A DNA stretch of 36,368 nucleotides from M3007 sp038246345 (GTDB lineage Bacteria; Bacteroidota; Bacteroidia; Chitinophagales; Saprospiraceae), in the NCBI GenBank assembly GCA_038246345.1, contig JBBRWA010000016.1:1-36368 (forward strand), written 5' to 3'. The notes under the pieces are model-generated. The model ran no database searches. It was not told where the DNA came from and saw only the letters and a program-made list of their open reading frames with translations. The position numbers were made by a program, and so were the translations under genes. This document shows positions 23,575 through 31,943 of this stretch, piece after piece (position 1 is the first letter of the stretch; the number at the start of each line of letters is the position of its first letter).

Positions 23575-25077
23575 ATGGGATTTCGTTCCACCCTTATTCG
23601 CCCTTTTGCTAAATATATAGCCCGGAAAATTGACCGCTGGTCGGCCAATGCCTTAGCTTGCCAGGAAGCACTCATGCACAAACTTGTACATGATGCAAAG
23701 GAAACAGCCTTTGGCCGTGATCATAATTTTCAAGGAATCAAAGATTACGAGGGTTTCAAACAAGCCATACCAATCCGTGACTACGAGGATGTCAAAGATT
23801 ATATTGAACGCGTAAAACATGGGGAAAGCAATGTGCTTTGGCCGGGAAAACCAGCCTATTTCGCTAAAACAAGCGGTACTACCTCCGGCGTGAAATACAT
23901 TCCGATGAGTAAGGAAAGCACGCCGCCACATTTTGGCACGGCAAGGGACGCTGTGTTCAACTACTTTGCGCGCACAGGAAATGGGCGCTGGCTCGACGGA
24001 AAAATGATCTTTCTCTCCGGAAGCCCAACGCTCGATGCGGTGGCTGGTATTCCCACGGGGCGATTGAGTGGCATCTCCAACCACCTGGTGCCGGGCTGGA
24101 TGCGTACCAACCAGCTGCCAAGTTGGAAAACGAATTGTATTGAGGACTGGGAGGAAAAACTGGAACGCATCGTCGATGAAACCATAGATGCCGATATGCG
24201 CCTCATTTCCGGCATTCCACCCTGGGTACAGATGTATTATGAGCGGCTTTTGGCACGAACGGGAAAAAAGACAATCTTGGAGATTTTCCCCAATTTTTCC
24301 GTGTTTGTCTACGGCGGGGTGAATTATGAGCCTTATCGCGCCAAGCTGGAGGAAATGGTTGGCGGCCCCATCGACAGCGTTGAAGTGTATCCGGCATCGG
24401 AAGGGTTTATCGCATTTCAGGATGGATTTTCAAAAGACAAACAAGCGGGCATGCTGCTCAATACCGATGCGGGCATGTTTTTCGAGTTTGTGCCTGCCGA
24501 TGAAATTTTCAAGGAAAATCCCAGCCGTATCTGGCTGCGCGATGTAGAAATTGGCGTGAATTACGCCCTGATCCTCCATACCAATGCAGGGCTTTGGGGC
24601 TATAATATTGGGGATACCGTGCAATTTGTAAGCAAAGACCCATACAGGATCATCGTAAGCGGGCGTGTGAAACATTTCATCTCTGCTTTTGGGGAGCACG
24701 TTATTGGCAAAGAAGTAGAAGAGAGTATCATGCCGGTAGCGAATGCCCTGGGAGTGCATATTGTCGAATTTACAGTAGCGCCCCAGGTGAACCCTGCCGA
24801 TGGTGGACTTCCCTACCACGAGTGGTTTGTCGAGTTTGATACACCGCCGACCGACCTGAATGATTTTGCCCTGGCCGTAGATGCCCGCATGCGGGTTCAA
24901 AATATTTACTACGATGATCTAATCAAAGGCAATATTCTCAGGCCATTAAAAATCAATTCTTTGCGCCGGAATGCCTTTCGGGACTACATGAAATCTCAAG
25001 GAAAATTGGGCGGGCAGAACAAGGTGCCGAGGCTTTCCAACGATCGGAAAATCGCCGATGAACTCGTTGCTCGTTGA
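23575..25077 (+). CDS. GH3 auxin-responsive-promoter family acyl-adenylating enzyme
   Basis: The 500-residue protein matches the GH3 family, named after plant auxin-conjugating enzymes and common in Bacteroidota. Seen motifs are the ATP-binding loop KTSGTTSGVKYIP (Lys98 to Pro110), the VYPASEGFIAF motif near residue 270, and the C-terminal IVSGRVKHFISAFGEHV hinge. Such enzymes activate a carboxylate with ATP and join it to an amine or amino acid. The bacterial substrates are not known. The protein is cytoplasmic, with no signal. The last codons and stop lie inside a 26-bp inverted-repeat arm, which it shares with the convergent DCC gene. Confidence 0.9.
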   Translation: MGFRSTLIRPFAKYIARKIDRWSANALACQEALMHKLVHDAKETAFGRDHNFQGIKDYEGFKQAIPIRDYEDVKDYIERVKHGESNVLWPGKPAYFAKTSGTTSGVKYIPMSKESTPPHFGTARDAVFNYFARTGNGRWLDGKMIFLSGSPTLDAVAGIPTGRLSGISNHLVPGWMRTNQLPSWKTNCIEDWEEKLERIVDETIDADMRLISGIPPWVQMYYERLLARTGKKTILEIFPNFSVFVYGGVNYEPYRAKLEEMVGGPIDSVEVYPASEGFIAFQDGFSKDKQAGMLLNTDAGMFFEFVPADEIFKENPSRIWLRDVEIGVNYALILHTNAGLWGYNIGDTVQFVSKDPYRIIVSGRVKHFISAFGEHVIGKEVEESIMPVANALGVHIVEFTVAPQVNPADGGLPYHEWFVEFDTPPTDLNDFALAVDARMRVQNIYYDDLIKGNILRPLKINSLRRNAFRDYMKSQGKLGGQNKVPRLSNDRKIADELVAR

Positions 25078-25157
25078 TAGTTGTTGGTTGTTCGTTCACA
25101 TTCTCTCCATTCCAATGACCAAGCGCTCAGAAACGAACAACCAACAACTATCAACGA
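25071..25157. repeat. 26-bp perfect inverted repeat covering the GH3-type stop codon
   Basis: Arms 25071-25096 and 25132-25157 are exact reverse complements rich in GTTGATAGTTGTTGGTTG. The left arm contains the GH3-type stop codon. Further diverged copies (ACGAAAACAACGATCAACGA) run on to about 25180 and include the stop of the DCC gene (25174-25176). It is likely a bidirectional terminator-like hairpin. Confidence 0.75.
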
Positions 25158-25173
25158 ACAACGAAAACAACGA

Positions 25174-25599
25174 TCAACGAAATCTGGCCTTCCACTCCGG
25201 CCTTGGCAGCATACACTCCTCCCGGCGGCCCCACCAGCGATACCTGTTTTTCGCAATCCAGTTGTATACCACATCGCGCAGGGCGCGTGGGATAATCTTG
25301 AAAACATACAACAGTTGCCAAAAGCCGCCCAGCCGGCGGACGATTTCAAGGGGCACATCGGAACGCAGGAATAGATTTTTACCTTCTACAAGCACCACCG
25401 TATTAAAATTTTGTGTGTCCAGGTTATGTTGCTTTAATAAGTCCTGGCCTGTATCAGATTGAAGGGCTGAAAAATGGAAAACGCCTTTGGGGTCGTGCAG
25501 CAACACCCATTGCACCGAAGCATTGCATAGGTTGCACACACCATCAAAAAGTAGGGTAGGGTGCTGTGGGTTGGAAAGTGACGACTGATTTTTGTCCAT
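25174..25599 (-). CDS. DCC-family thiol-disulfide oxidoreductase-like protein
   Basis: The 141-residue protein has the DUF393 signature: LLFDGVCNLCNASVQW with Asp19, Cys22 and Cys25, which names the DCC (DxxCxxC) family. Later family features are FSALQSDTGQDLL, RSDVPLEIVRRLGG and the C-terminal RDVVYNWIAKNRYRWWG. The fold is thioredoxin-like and the CxxC pair is presumed redox-active, though the physiological substrate is not established. No signal peptide is present, so it is cytoplasmic. It is convergent with the GH3-type gene, and its stop codon lies within the shared repeat. Confidence 0.9.
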   Translation of the reverse strand: MDKNQSSLSNPQHPTLLFDGVCNLCNASVQWVLLHDPKGVFHFSALQSDTGQDLLKQHNLDTQNFNTVVLVEGKNLFLRSDVPLEIVRRLGGFWQLLYVFKIIPRALRDVVYNWIAKNRYRWWGRREECMLPRPEWKARFR

Positions 25600-25656
25600 A
25601 ATTTTTGAAGAAAGATAGCTATTGTGATCATCTGGTTTTTAAGTAACATTATTTAA

Positions 25657-25687
25657 TTTGGGGTACGTGTAGTCCATTGTACTTTCG
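25657..25687 (+). promoter_or_regulatory. Bacteroidota promoter of the antiporter gene
   Basis: TTTG (25657-25660) is followed 19 bp later by TACTTTCG (25680-25687), a one-mismatch fit to TTTG-N19-TAnnTTTG. This is the best two-box promoter I find in the window. The predicted transcript start near 25694 leaves a leader of about 85 nt before ATG 25780. Confidence 0.6.
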
Positions 25688-25779
25688 CAGGTACAATTCA
25701 AGAACCCGTGTATCTGTCGGGTAACTAATTCAATATCACCTTGCCTTCGTTAAAGCTACGGAAGGTAAACCATCCAATC

Positions 25780-27126
25780 ATGCCCACAGCGCTCATCATA
25801 GTATTCGTCGGTTGCATTATTTTTATGTCGCATTGGTTTTCAACGCTATTTGTCCGGACAAAAATACCCGATGTGTTGTGGCTCTTCACCATTGGCATTT
25901 TGTTGGGGCCTGTTTATGGGGTAGTCAAAACGGACGATTTTGGAGCTGTTGGCCCAGTTTTCACCACCATTACCCTTGTTTTTATTTTATTTGAAAGTGG
26001 CATCGATCAGCGCTTGGAGCCTCTTTTTAACTCCTTGGGCGGGACGGCAAAAATCACTACGTATAACTTCGTCGGAACCAGTTTGGTTGCGGGGGGAATT
26101 GCTTATTTCAACACGGATTTGGGTTTTATGCGCTCGCTGATGCTCGGCAGTATCGTGGGGGGCACTTCTTCGGCGATGGTTACTACTTTGGTTCGGCAGT
26201 TTTCCCTGAGCGAAAAAACCCGCACTATTTTGGTATTGGAATCGGCGTTTTCGGATGTTTTTACGCTAGGAGTACCGCTTACCTTGCTTACCGCCTACAA
26301 AATAGGAAAGATAGATGTCGCTTTTGTGACGGGTCAGATGATAGCGGCATTCATCCTTGCAACCATGCTGGGTGTAGCGGGTGCATTTGGTTGGGCAGTG
26401 CTCCTGAACAAAATGCGCACCCTGCAAAACACGGTATTTACCACCCCCGCATTCGTTTTTATCTTATACGGCATTGTTGAATTGCTGAACTATTCGGGGC
26501 CAATTGCTGCACTTGCTTTTGGTATTACCCTTGGCAACATGGACGTGCTTGGCCCGCCAATCATGCGCAGGGCTATGACACTGAAACCTATCTCGCTCAA
26601 TGAAAAAGAGCGGGCTTTTTTTTCTGAAGCCGTATTTTTGCTCCGCACTTTTTTCTTCGTGTACATCGGCATTTCAGTTCACCTTGAAAATTGGTGGCTG
26701 TTGACTTTAGGGGCCGTTATTACTGGAGCTTTGTTTCTTGTTCGTATTCCGATTGTGCGCATCTCGGTGCCGCGCATCACCTCCACCAGGGATGCTACCT
26801 TTATGGCAACCATGATTCCAAAAGGTTTGGGTGCCGCAGTACTTGCTTCCCTACCCGCCCAGCAAGGCGTAGAAGGCGGTGAAATGATCCAGTCAATTGT
26901 GTTTTCCATCATATTGTTTACCACCCTTTTTACCACCATTTTGACATTTTTAGTCGACAAAACTTGGCTTGCACAACTTTATGGTGGGATTTTCAAACTG
27001 CTTGGATTGGGTAAAGCGCCGCCAGTTGCCCTAATCGAACCAGCGCCTGCCAGCTTGGAGAAGCCTGCCAAAACCTCCACTAAAAAAGCAAGCCCAAGAA
27101 AAAAACGGAGCGAACCAAAACCCTAA
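25780..27126 (+). CDS. Cation:proton antiporter, CPA family (NhaP-like)
   Basis: The 448-residue membrane protein has about 12 hydrophobic helices and family motifs: VLWLFTIGILLGPVYG, LVFILFESGI, GGTSSAMVTTLVRQ, LESAFSDVFTLGVPLTL with the likely ion-binding Asp, and GPIAALAFGITLGN. CPA-type carriers exchange Na+ or K+ for H+ across the inner membrane and help pH and salt balance. The C-terminal tail is short, Pro/Lys-rich and basic (KTSTKKASPRKKRSEPKP), with no TrkA or CNMP regulatory domain. ATG 25780 is chosen over a TTG at 25741 because it opens the first helix. Confidence 0.88.
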   Translation: MPTALIIVFVGCIIFMSHWFSTLFVRTKIPDVLWLFTIGILLGPVYGVVKTDDFGAVGPVFTTITLVFILFESGIDQRLEPLFNSLGGTAKITTYNFVGTSLVAGGIAYFNTDLGFMRSLMLGSIVGGTSSAMVTTLVRQFSLSEKTRTILVLESAFSDVFTLGVPLTLLTAYKIGKIDVAFVTGQMIAAFILATMLGVAGAFGWAVLLNKMRTLQNTVFTTPAFVFILYGIVELLNYSGPIAALAFGITLGNMDVLGPPIMRRAMTLKPISLNEKERAFFSEAVFLLRTFFFVYIGISVHLENWWLLTLGAVITGALFLVRIPIVRISVPRITSTRDATFMATMIPKGLGAAVLASLPAQQGVEGGEMIQSIVFSIILFTTLFTTILTFLVDKTWLAQLYGGIFKLLGLGKAPPVALIEPAPASLEKPAKTSTKKASPRKKRSEPKP

Positions 27127-27228
27127 TCTACCTACCCAAACATACATTTTGGGGCATTCATTCGTTGTACCATTCACGTTCTACACAGCAATTTGCGGCG
27201 CTATCGCCTGATTTAAACCTTCATTACA

Positions 27229-29271
27229 TTGATTTCGAGCTATTTGAATTGTAAAATAAAGACAGCGAGAACCCGCTTGCATGCATATCCCACAGTATTA
27301 AAGTTTCCAACTGTAGGGCTACTAATTTTGCTCGCCTACTTGCCGCCTATGACACTTTCTGCCCAAGCGCCAGCCCCAGCTTCGGCGGGTAAACCCGCCT
27401 CTGTCACCCAGGAAACGCCAACGGCAGCTTCGTCTACCACCCGTCGCCCAGCATCCACAACCAACCCGCAACCGTCTAGCCGCACACGTCAACCCGCCTA
27501 CGCCCCGTCCACCATCACCCGTCCACCGTCCACCGTCACTCAGGACACCCAGAAGCTCAAAATCGAAACTGCCCTGGTGATCGAAAATTTCAGGAAGCGC
27601 GACCGTGATGCCCAAAAGCTGAGCGGGAACGTGCGGCTGCGCCAACAGGATATTCTCATTTTCTGTGATACCGCTCTTATTGATAAAGACGATGCCATTC
27701 TAATTGGAAATGTGGTGATTCAGCAAGGTGATTCGGTGAAAGTATTCTCCGATTCCACCCATTACCGGGCGGATACAAAAATCGCCGATCTCTACGAAAA
27801 TGTGGTGCTGGAAAACGGTAAGCAGCAGCTATTTACCAAACGAATGCGCTATAACGCGGCAACCAAAGTAGCCGAATACCATACCGGTGCTACCATGAGC
27901 AATGGAAAAAGCCAGCTAAAAAGCAGGCACGGATACTACCACGTCAATGAAAAACAGGTTTTCTTTAAAGGTGATGTGCTGGCAACAGACCCGGAATTTA
28001 CGATGCGCACCGATACCATGCAATTCAACACAGAAACCCAGATTATTACGTTTGTAGCGCCCACCCTGATCAGCCAGCCCAAGGGTAAAATTTATACGGA
28101 GGGTGGATTCTATGATATTGAAAACAACTTCGCAGAGTTTGACCAGAACCCTCAGTACGAACGCGAAGGGCAGCGCGGAAAGGCCGAAAAAATGCGCTAC
28201 AACGGCACCAGCAAGGTGTATACCCTGCAAGGCAATGCACACATCGACGATAAAACAAAAGGACAAGAGACCGATGCCGACGTTATTTTTTACCTTGCTG
28301 ACGTTGAAAAAACAATACTCAAGGGCAACGCTCATTTCAAAGACAGCATCCGTGACATCCGTGGCGAGGATATCCGGTACGACAGTCGAAGCAAAAGCTA
28401 TCAAATCAAGGGCCGTGGCCGTGTACTTGATGGCGTCAACATCATCGAAGCAGATTCGCTGGATTTTAGGGATGAGTTGGGCGCTGGTTTGGCCCTGGGC
28501 CAGGTAGAATGGGTGGATACTGCCAGCAAGGTCACCGTGCTGGCGCACCGGGTCGATTTCAATAAAAAATCAGACTACGTTTTTGCTTATGGAGGCTTCA
28601 ACGATGGCGCTGGTGGCCGGCCTATGATGAAGTCGCTCATTGATCGGGATACCTTGTACATGGCTGCCGATACATTAAACTCATTCAAACCAGATTCGGC
28701 AAGCGATACCCGCTTGCTGCTGGCCTACCGCAATGTGCGTATTTTCAAAAGCGATATGCAAGCTGTCTGTGATTCCCTCACATTCAGCAGCGCCGATTCT
28801 ATCTTCTGGTTTTACAAAATCAACAACCTGCCCATCATCTGGTCAGATACTTCCCAGTTTTCTGGCGATACCATTCGTATGTTGATGAAAGACAAGAAGA
28901 TGGATCGCATCTGGTTGCGACAAAATTCGTTTGTAATCAATTCTGAAGACGGGAAATTATTCAATCAAATCAAGGGCAAAAACACCACGGCATACTTCCG
29001 GGAGAACGAAGTGCGGGAAATGTTGGTGGATGGAAACGCACAAGCCATTTATTACGCCTTGGACGATAAACGCGCTTATATCGGCGTAAATGAAACAGAA
29101 TGCTCCGAAATGCGCCTCTATTTTGGCGACAACAAAGTAGAAAGCATCAAATTCTACCAAGAGCCAACCGGGAAATTTATCCCCATGAAAGCGGTCGGCA
29201 AAGAAACAAAAAAGTTGGATGGGTTTTTCTGGGAAAGAAAGCGAAGACCCTTATCTAGTGATGAGTTATAA
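27229..29271 (+). CDS. OstA-like (LptA/LptD-N type) periplasmic protein, non-ATG start
   Basis: The product of up to 680 residues has an export signal (VGLLILLAYLPPMTLSAQ), then a low-complexity Pro/Ser/Thr/Ala linker (about residues 45-105), then many OstA-type beta-jellyroll repeats (LSGNVRLRQQDILIFCDTALID, LQGNAHIDDKT, LKGNAHFKDSIRDIRGEDIRYDS). OstA domains carry lipopolysaccharide across the periplasm in the Lpt system. This form is typical of Bacteroidota and is probably an Lpt helper. No ATG exists before the signal peptide; an in-frame stop at 27214 leaves only TTG codons (27229, 27244 or 27277), and the first ATG (27349) would cut the signal. The last residues SSDEL are encoded by the tandem array that follows. 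Confidence 0.85.
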   Translation: MISSYLNCKIKTARTRLHAYPTVLKFPTVGLLILLAYLPPMTLSAQAPAPASAGKPASVTQETPTAASSTTRRPASTTNPQPSSRTRQPAYAPSTITRPPSTVTQDTQKLKIETALVIENFRKRDRDAQKLSGNVRLRQQDILIFCDTALIDKDDAILIGNVVIQQGDSVKVFSDSTHYRADTKIADLYENVVLENGKQQLFTKRMRYNAATKVAEYHTGATMSNGKSQLKSRHGYYHVNEKQVFFKGDVLATDPEFTMRTDTMQFNTETQIITFVAPTLISQPKGKIYTEGGFYDIENNFAEFDQNPQYEREGQRGKAEKMRYNGTSKVYTLQGNAHIDDKTKGQETDADVIFYLADVEKTILKGNAHFKDSIRDIRGEDIRYDSRSKSYQIKGRGRVLDGVNIIEADSLDFRDELGAGLALGQVEWVDTASKVTVLAHRVDFNKKSDYVFAYGGFNDGAGGRPMMKSLIDRDTLYMAADTLNSFKPDSASDTRLLLAYRNVRIFKSDMQAVCDSLTFSSADSIFWFYKINNLPIIWSDTSQFSGDTIRMLMKDKKMDRIWLRQNSFVINSEDGKLFNQIKGKNTTAYFRENEVREMLVDGNAQAIYYALDDKRAYIGVNETECSEMRLYFGDNKVESIKFYQEPTGKFIPMKAVGKETKKLDGFFWERKRRPLSSDEL

Positions 29272-29595
29272 GTGATGAGTGATGAGTTATAAGTTATAAG
29301 TGATGAGTGATGAGTGATGAGTTTGCACAGCGTCCGAGATTGATTTTGTTTGAGTTTTTCAGCACTTTTGGTACTGAATATCTTGTTTTGTGAAATTAGG
29401 ATACGGCCTTCCAAATGTAGAACGAAGCAAAAACCTTCAAGGTTATTCGGCAGCACCCCTACCATTAATTCTCAATTTAGGTGCTGAAAAACGCAGCCCA
29501 AATAAAATTCAGATGCTGTGCAAACTCATAACTCATAACTCATAACTCATCACTTATAACTCATAACTCATAACTCATAACTCATAACTCATCAC
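29258..29595. repeat. Mirrored GATGAGT/ATAAGTG arrays between convergent genes, with stem
   Basis: The left array (29258-29322) repeats GATGAGT and ATAAGTG units and contains the OstA-like stop codon. The right array (29525-29595) is its mirror (ACTCATA, ATCACTT) and touches the stop of the MlaF-like gene. Between them, TTTGCACAGC/GCTGTGCAAA and GTTTTTCAGCAC/GTGCTGAAAAAC pair, so the whole 338 bp can fold as one long interrupted stem. It has no gene and no transposase. This also accounts for the gene-free stretch 29272-29591. Confidence 0.75.
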
Positions 29596-30350
29596 TTTAA
29601 TGCTGCTTTGCGCAGGCGTTGTAAAAACGGTGAAGCAAATATAAACGACTGCAAAATCTCATTATCACAGTCGAAAACCTCGTCTTTGGTGCCACTCCAT
29701 TCGAGCATGCCTTCATGCAAGAAGCAAATATTCTCTCCAATTTCCATCACCGAGCTCATATCATGGGTATTGATGACTGTGGTGATGTTTTTTTCTTTGG
29801 TGATACTGCTGATAAGCTCGTCAATCAGGATAGAAGTTTTTGGATCGAGGCCGGAGTTCGGCTCGTCGCAAAAAAGGTATTTTGGATTCAACACAATGGA
29901 TCGGGCGATACCAACCCGTTTTTGCATGCCGCCGGAGAGTTCAGAGGGATATTTTTTATTGGTGCCTTCTAAATTTACCCGTTCGAGGCAATAATTGACT
30001 TGATCGAGTTTTTCTTTGGCGGTCATATTGGTGAACATGTCAAGCGGGAAACGGATGTTTGCTTCTACTGAAAGCGAATCAAACAAAGCTGATCCCTGGA
30101 ACAGCATTCCGATTTTCATACGAACGGCACGCATTCCTGGCTTGTCCAGCTGGGTAAAATTGAGGTCATCGTACCATATCGAGCCAGATGTTGGGACCAG
30201 CAAGCCAACCAGCGTTTTTAGCAATACCGTTTTCCCAGCGCCAGAGCTGCCGATGATCAGGTTGGTTTTTCCGACTTCAAAGGTGAAATCTATACCTTTG
30301 AGTACTTGCTGCTCTCCAAATGTTTTTACTATTTTTTCTGCTCGAATCAT
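29592..30350 (-). CDS. ABC transporter ATPase, MlaF-like
   Basis: The 252-residue ATPase has all ABC motifs: Walker A IGSSGAGKT, Q-loop MLFQGSALFDSLSV, signature ELSGGMQKR, Walker B YLFCDEPNSGLDP and the H-loop VINTHDM. The segment LFQGSALFDSL and the PNSGLDP variant point to the Mla (Ttg2) group, whose complex moves phospholipids between the inner and outer membranes. The usual MlaE permease and MlaD substrate-binding genes are not adjacent, so the partner must be encoded elsewhere. The gene faces the OstA-like gene, another envelope-lipid gene, and ends in the mirrored array. Confidence 0.9.
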   Translation of the reverse strand: MIRAEKIVKTFGEQQVLKGIDFTFEVGKTNLIIGSSGAGKTVLLKTLVGLLVPTSGSIWYDDLNFTQLDKPGMRAVRMKIGMLFQGSALFDSLSVEANIRFPLDMFTNMTAKEKLDQVNYCLERVNLEGTNKKYPSELSGGMQKRVGIARSIVLNPKYLFCDEPNSGLDPKTSILIDELISSITKEKNITTVINTHDMSSVMEIGENICFLHEGMLEWSGTKDEVFDCDNEILQSFIFASPFLQRLRKAALK

Positions 30351-30393
30351 GTTGAAATGCCTTTAGGGGCAGGGCAAATATACTGTAAAAAGG

Positions 30394-30440
30394 GGTTTCA
30401 AGGTTTCAGGTTTCAGGGTTTCAGGTTTACGCGATCTGTT
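30394..30440. repeat. GGTTTCA array with GGTTTACGCGATCTGTT module
   Basis: GGTTTCA/CAGGGTTTCAG repeats are followed by GGTTTACGCGATCTGTT (30424-30440), one base different from the module at 22190. It lies between the MlaF-like start and the RsmE stop. Confidence 0.7.
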
Positions 30441-30494
30441 ACTGACCTTTGATACACCTGTTTCAAATAAAAGGGGGGCTGGTTGTAGGGACTT

Positions 30495-31202
30495 TTAGTA
30501 TTTGGCAAAAAGATTTACAGCGCTTACGGCCAGCAGTCCGGCGGTTTCGGTGCGGAGGCGGGCGGCACCGAGGCTGACACCGCTGAAGCCGTTCTCCAAA
30601 GCGGAAGTGATTTCATCGTTGGAAAAATCGCCTTCGGGACCTATGGCGATAATGATGTCATGGGTTCCGGTGATTTGGCTAGACAAATGTGGCAAGGGCT
30701 CGTCGGCACACCAGGCGATGAATTTATTGGCGGTGTTGGGGGCTTTTGCAAAGGCTTGAAAACGGGTGAGCGCGTTCAATTTGGGCAGCCTGGCGCGCAG
30801 CGATTGTTTCATCGCTGAAACCAGTATTTTCTCCAGGCGATCCAATCGGATGCTGTCGCGTTCGGAGTGTTTGCACAGCAATGGGGTGATTTCATCAATG
30901 CCTATTTCTGTGGCCTTTTCTAAAAACCACTCCAGGCGATCCATCTGCTTGGTTGGGGCAATCGCGATATGCAATTTAAAGGGGCGCTCAGCCGGGGCAG
31001 CAATTTTAGAAATAATGCGGGCTACAGCATGGCGCTTGCCCGTTTCCGATATTTCAGTTTCATAAAAAAAACCCTGGCCATCCGTAATTTGCAGCGGATC
31101 ACCCACTTTCCGCCGCAATGCAGCCAGCAAATGCCGACTCTCCTCCTCGTCCAAATACGCGAAGCCATTCTCGATGCGCGGGGTATAGAAGAGCTGGTTC
31201 AT
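30495..31202 (-). CDS. rsmE: 16S rRNA (uracil-1498 N3)-methyltransferase RsmE
   Basis: The 235-residue protein is a full-length RsmE of the SPOUT class. It shows an N-terminal PUA-like part (MNQLFYTPR, HLLAALRRKVGDPLQITDGQG), then LEWFLEKATEIGIDEITPL, and the knot motifs AIGPEGDFSNDEI and GVSLGAARLRTETA that bind S-adenosylmethionine. It methylates U1498 of 16S rRNA in the assembled small subunit, in the cytoplasm. The gene is in an ordinary housekeeping context on the minus strand. Confidence 0.95.
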   Translation of the reverse strand: MNQLFYTPRIENGFAYLDEEESRHLLAALRRKVGDPLQITDGQGFFYETEISETGKRHAVARIISKIAAPAERPFKLHIAIAPTKQMDRLEWFLEKATEIGIDEITPLLCKHSERDSIRLDRLEKILVSAMKQSLRARLPKLNALTRFQAFAKAPNTANKFIAWCADEPLPHLSSQITGTHDIIIAIGPEGDFSNDEITSALENGFSGVSLGAARLRTETAGLLAVSAVNLFAKY

Positions 31203-31208
31203 ACTTTT

Positions 31209-31350
31209 TTAATGTGATAATGTGATAATTCGATAATGTGATAATTGGGGCCACTCGGGAAATGCTAGCATTCGGGCAAAGTAACAATGAAGATGCCGAG
31301 CTGTTGTCGAATTATCAAATTATCTCCTTATCGAATTATCAAATTATTTT
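31209..31350. repeat. Mirrored GATAATGTG/AATTATCAAATT arrays
   Basis: Repeats of GATAATGTG and GATAATTCG (31209-31246) are mirrored by CGAATTATCAAATTATC units (31307-31350). The right arm touches the stop of the TlpA-like gene at 31349. The unit is that of the array at 5921. Confidence 0.7.
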
Positions 31351-31831
31351 ATAATACTGACAGCAGTGCAGATTCCAATTCCGCGTAAGTGAGTTGTTCT
31401 TCAAACACCAGCACCTTGTTTTTCTTTTTGGAGACGATCATGGTGGAGGGAATGCCGCCTGTCCAGTCGGGGCTGACGAGGCCAATCCAGAGGTTGGCAT
31501 CCGGTTCGTCCATAAAAACGACGCGGCTCTTCAGTTTCTTCTTGCGGAGAAAGGGCTTGAGTTTGGTCTCGATGTTCATTTTAAAATCGTTGCTGACCAA
31601 AATGACCTGGACTTTTTGCCCGGCATAGTCCCGGGTTAATTTTTCAAACACCGGAAGTTCATCCACGCAAGGGTCGCACCAGGTGGCCCAAAAATTTACC
31701 ACTAAAACGGTGTCGCTCGTGGTGTTTTTCCAGCGATTGATTTGTTCGCCGTTGATGAAGGGGATTTCCTGGGCGCCGAGCTTGTTGCTCAAGGCGAATA
31801 ATAGGGGAATCAAAAAGTAAAGTTGTTTCAT
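31349..31831 (-). CDS. TlpA/ResA-like periplasmic thioredoxin
   Basis: The 160-residue protein starts MKQLYFLIPLLFALSNKLGAQ, a signal peptide. The upstream ATG at 31864 would add 11 residues and is less likely. Its active site is Trp51-Cys52-Asp-Pro-Cys55 (NFWATWCDPCVDELPVFEK), followed by VQVILVSNDF and the cis-proline loop GGIPSTMIVSKK. TlpA-like proteins reduce disulfides or act in cytochrome c and envelope protein maturation in the periplasm. No cytochrome genes are near, so the specific client is unknown. Confidence 0.9.
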   Translation of the reverse strand: MKQLYFLIPLLFALSNKLGAQEIPFINGEQINRWKNTTSDTVLVVNFWATWCDPCVDELPVFEKLTRDYAGQKVQVILVSNDFKMNIETKLKPFLRKKKLKSRVVFMDEPDANLWIGLVSPDWTGGIPSTMIVSKKKNKVLVFEEQLTYAELESALLSVL

Positions 31832-31943
31832 AAGCTGATAAGCGATTAGAAAAAAGTTGTTCAAATATGTCGTTTCTGACCAAATCCTGACGCGTGTTTA
31901 GTTAAGAGTCACTAACCTTGCGCTAAAATTCAAAAAAAAATAT

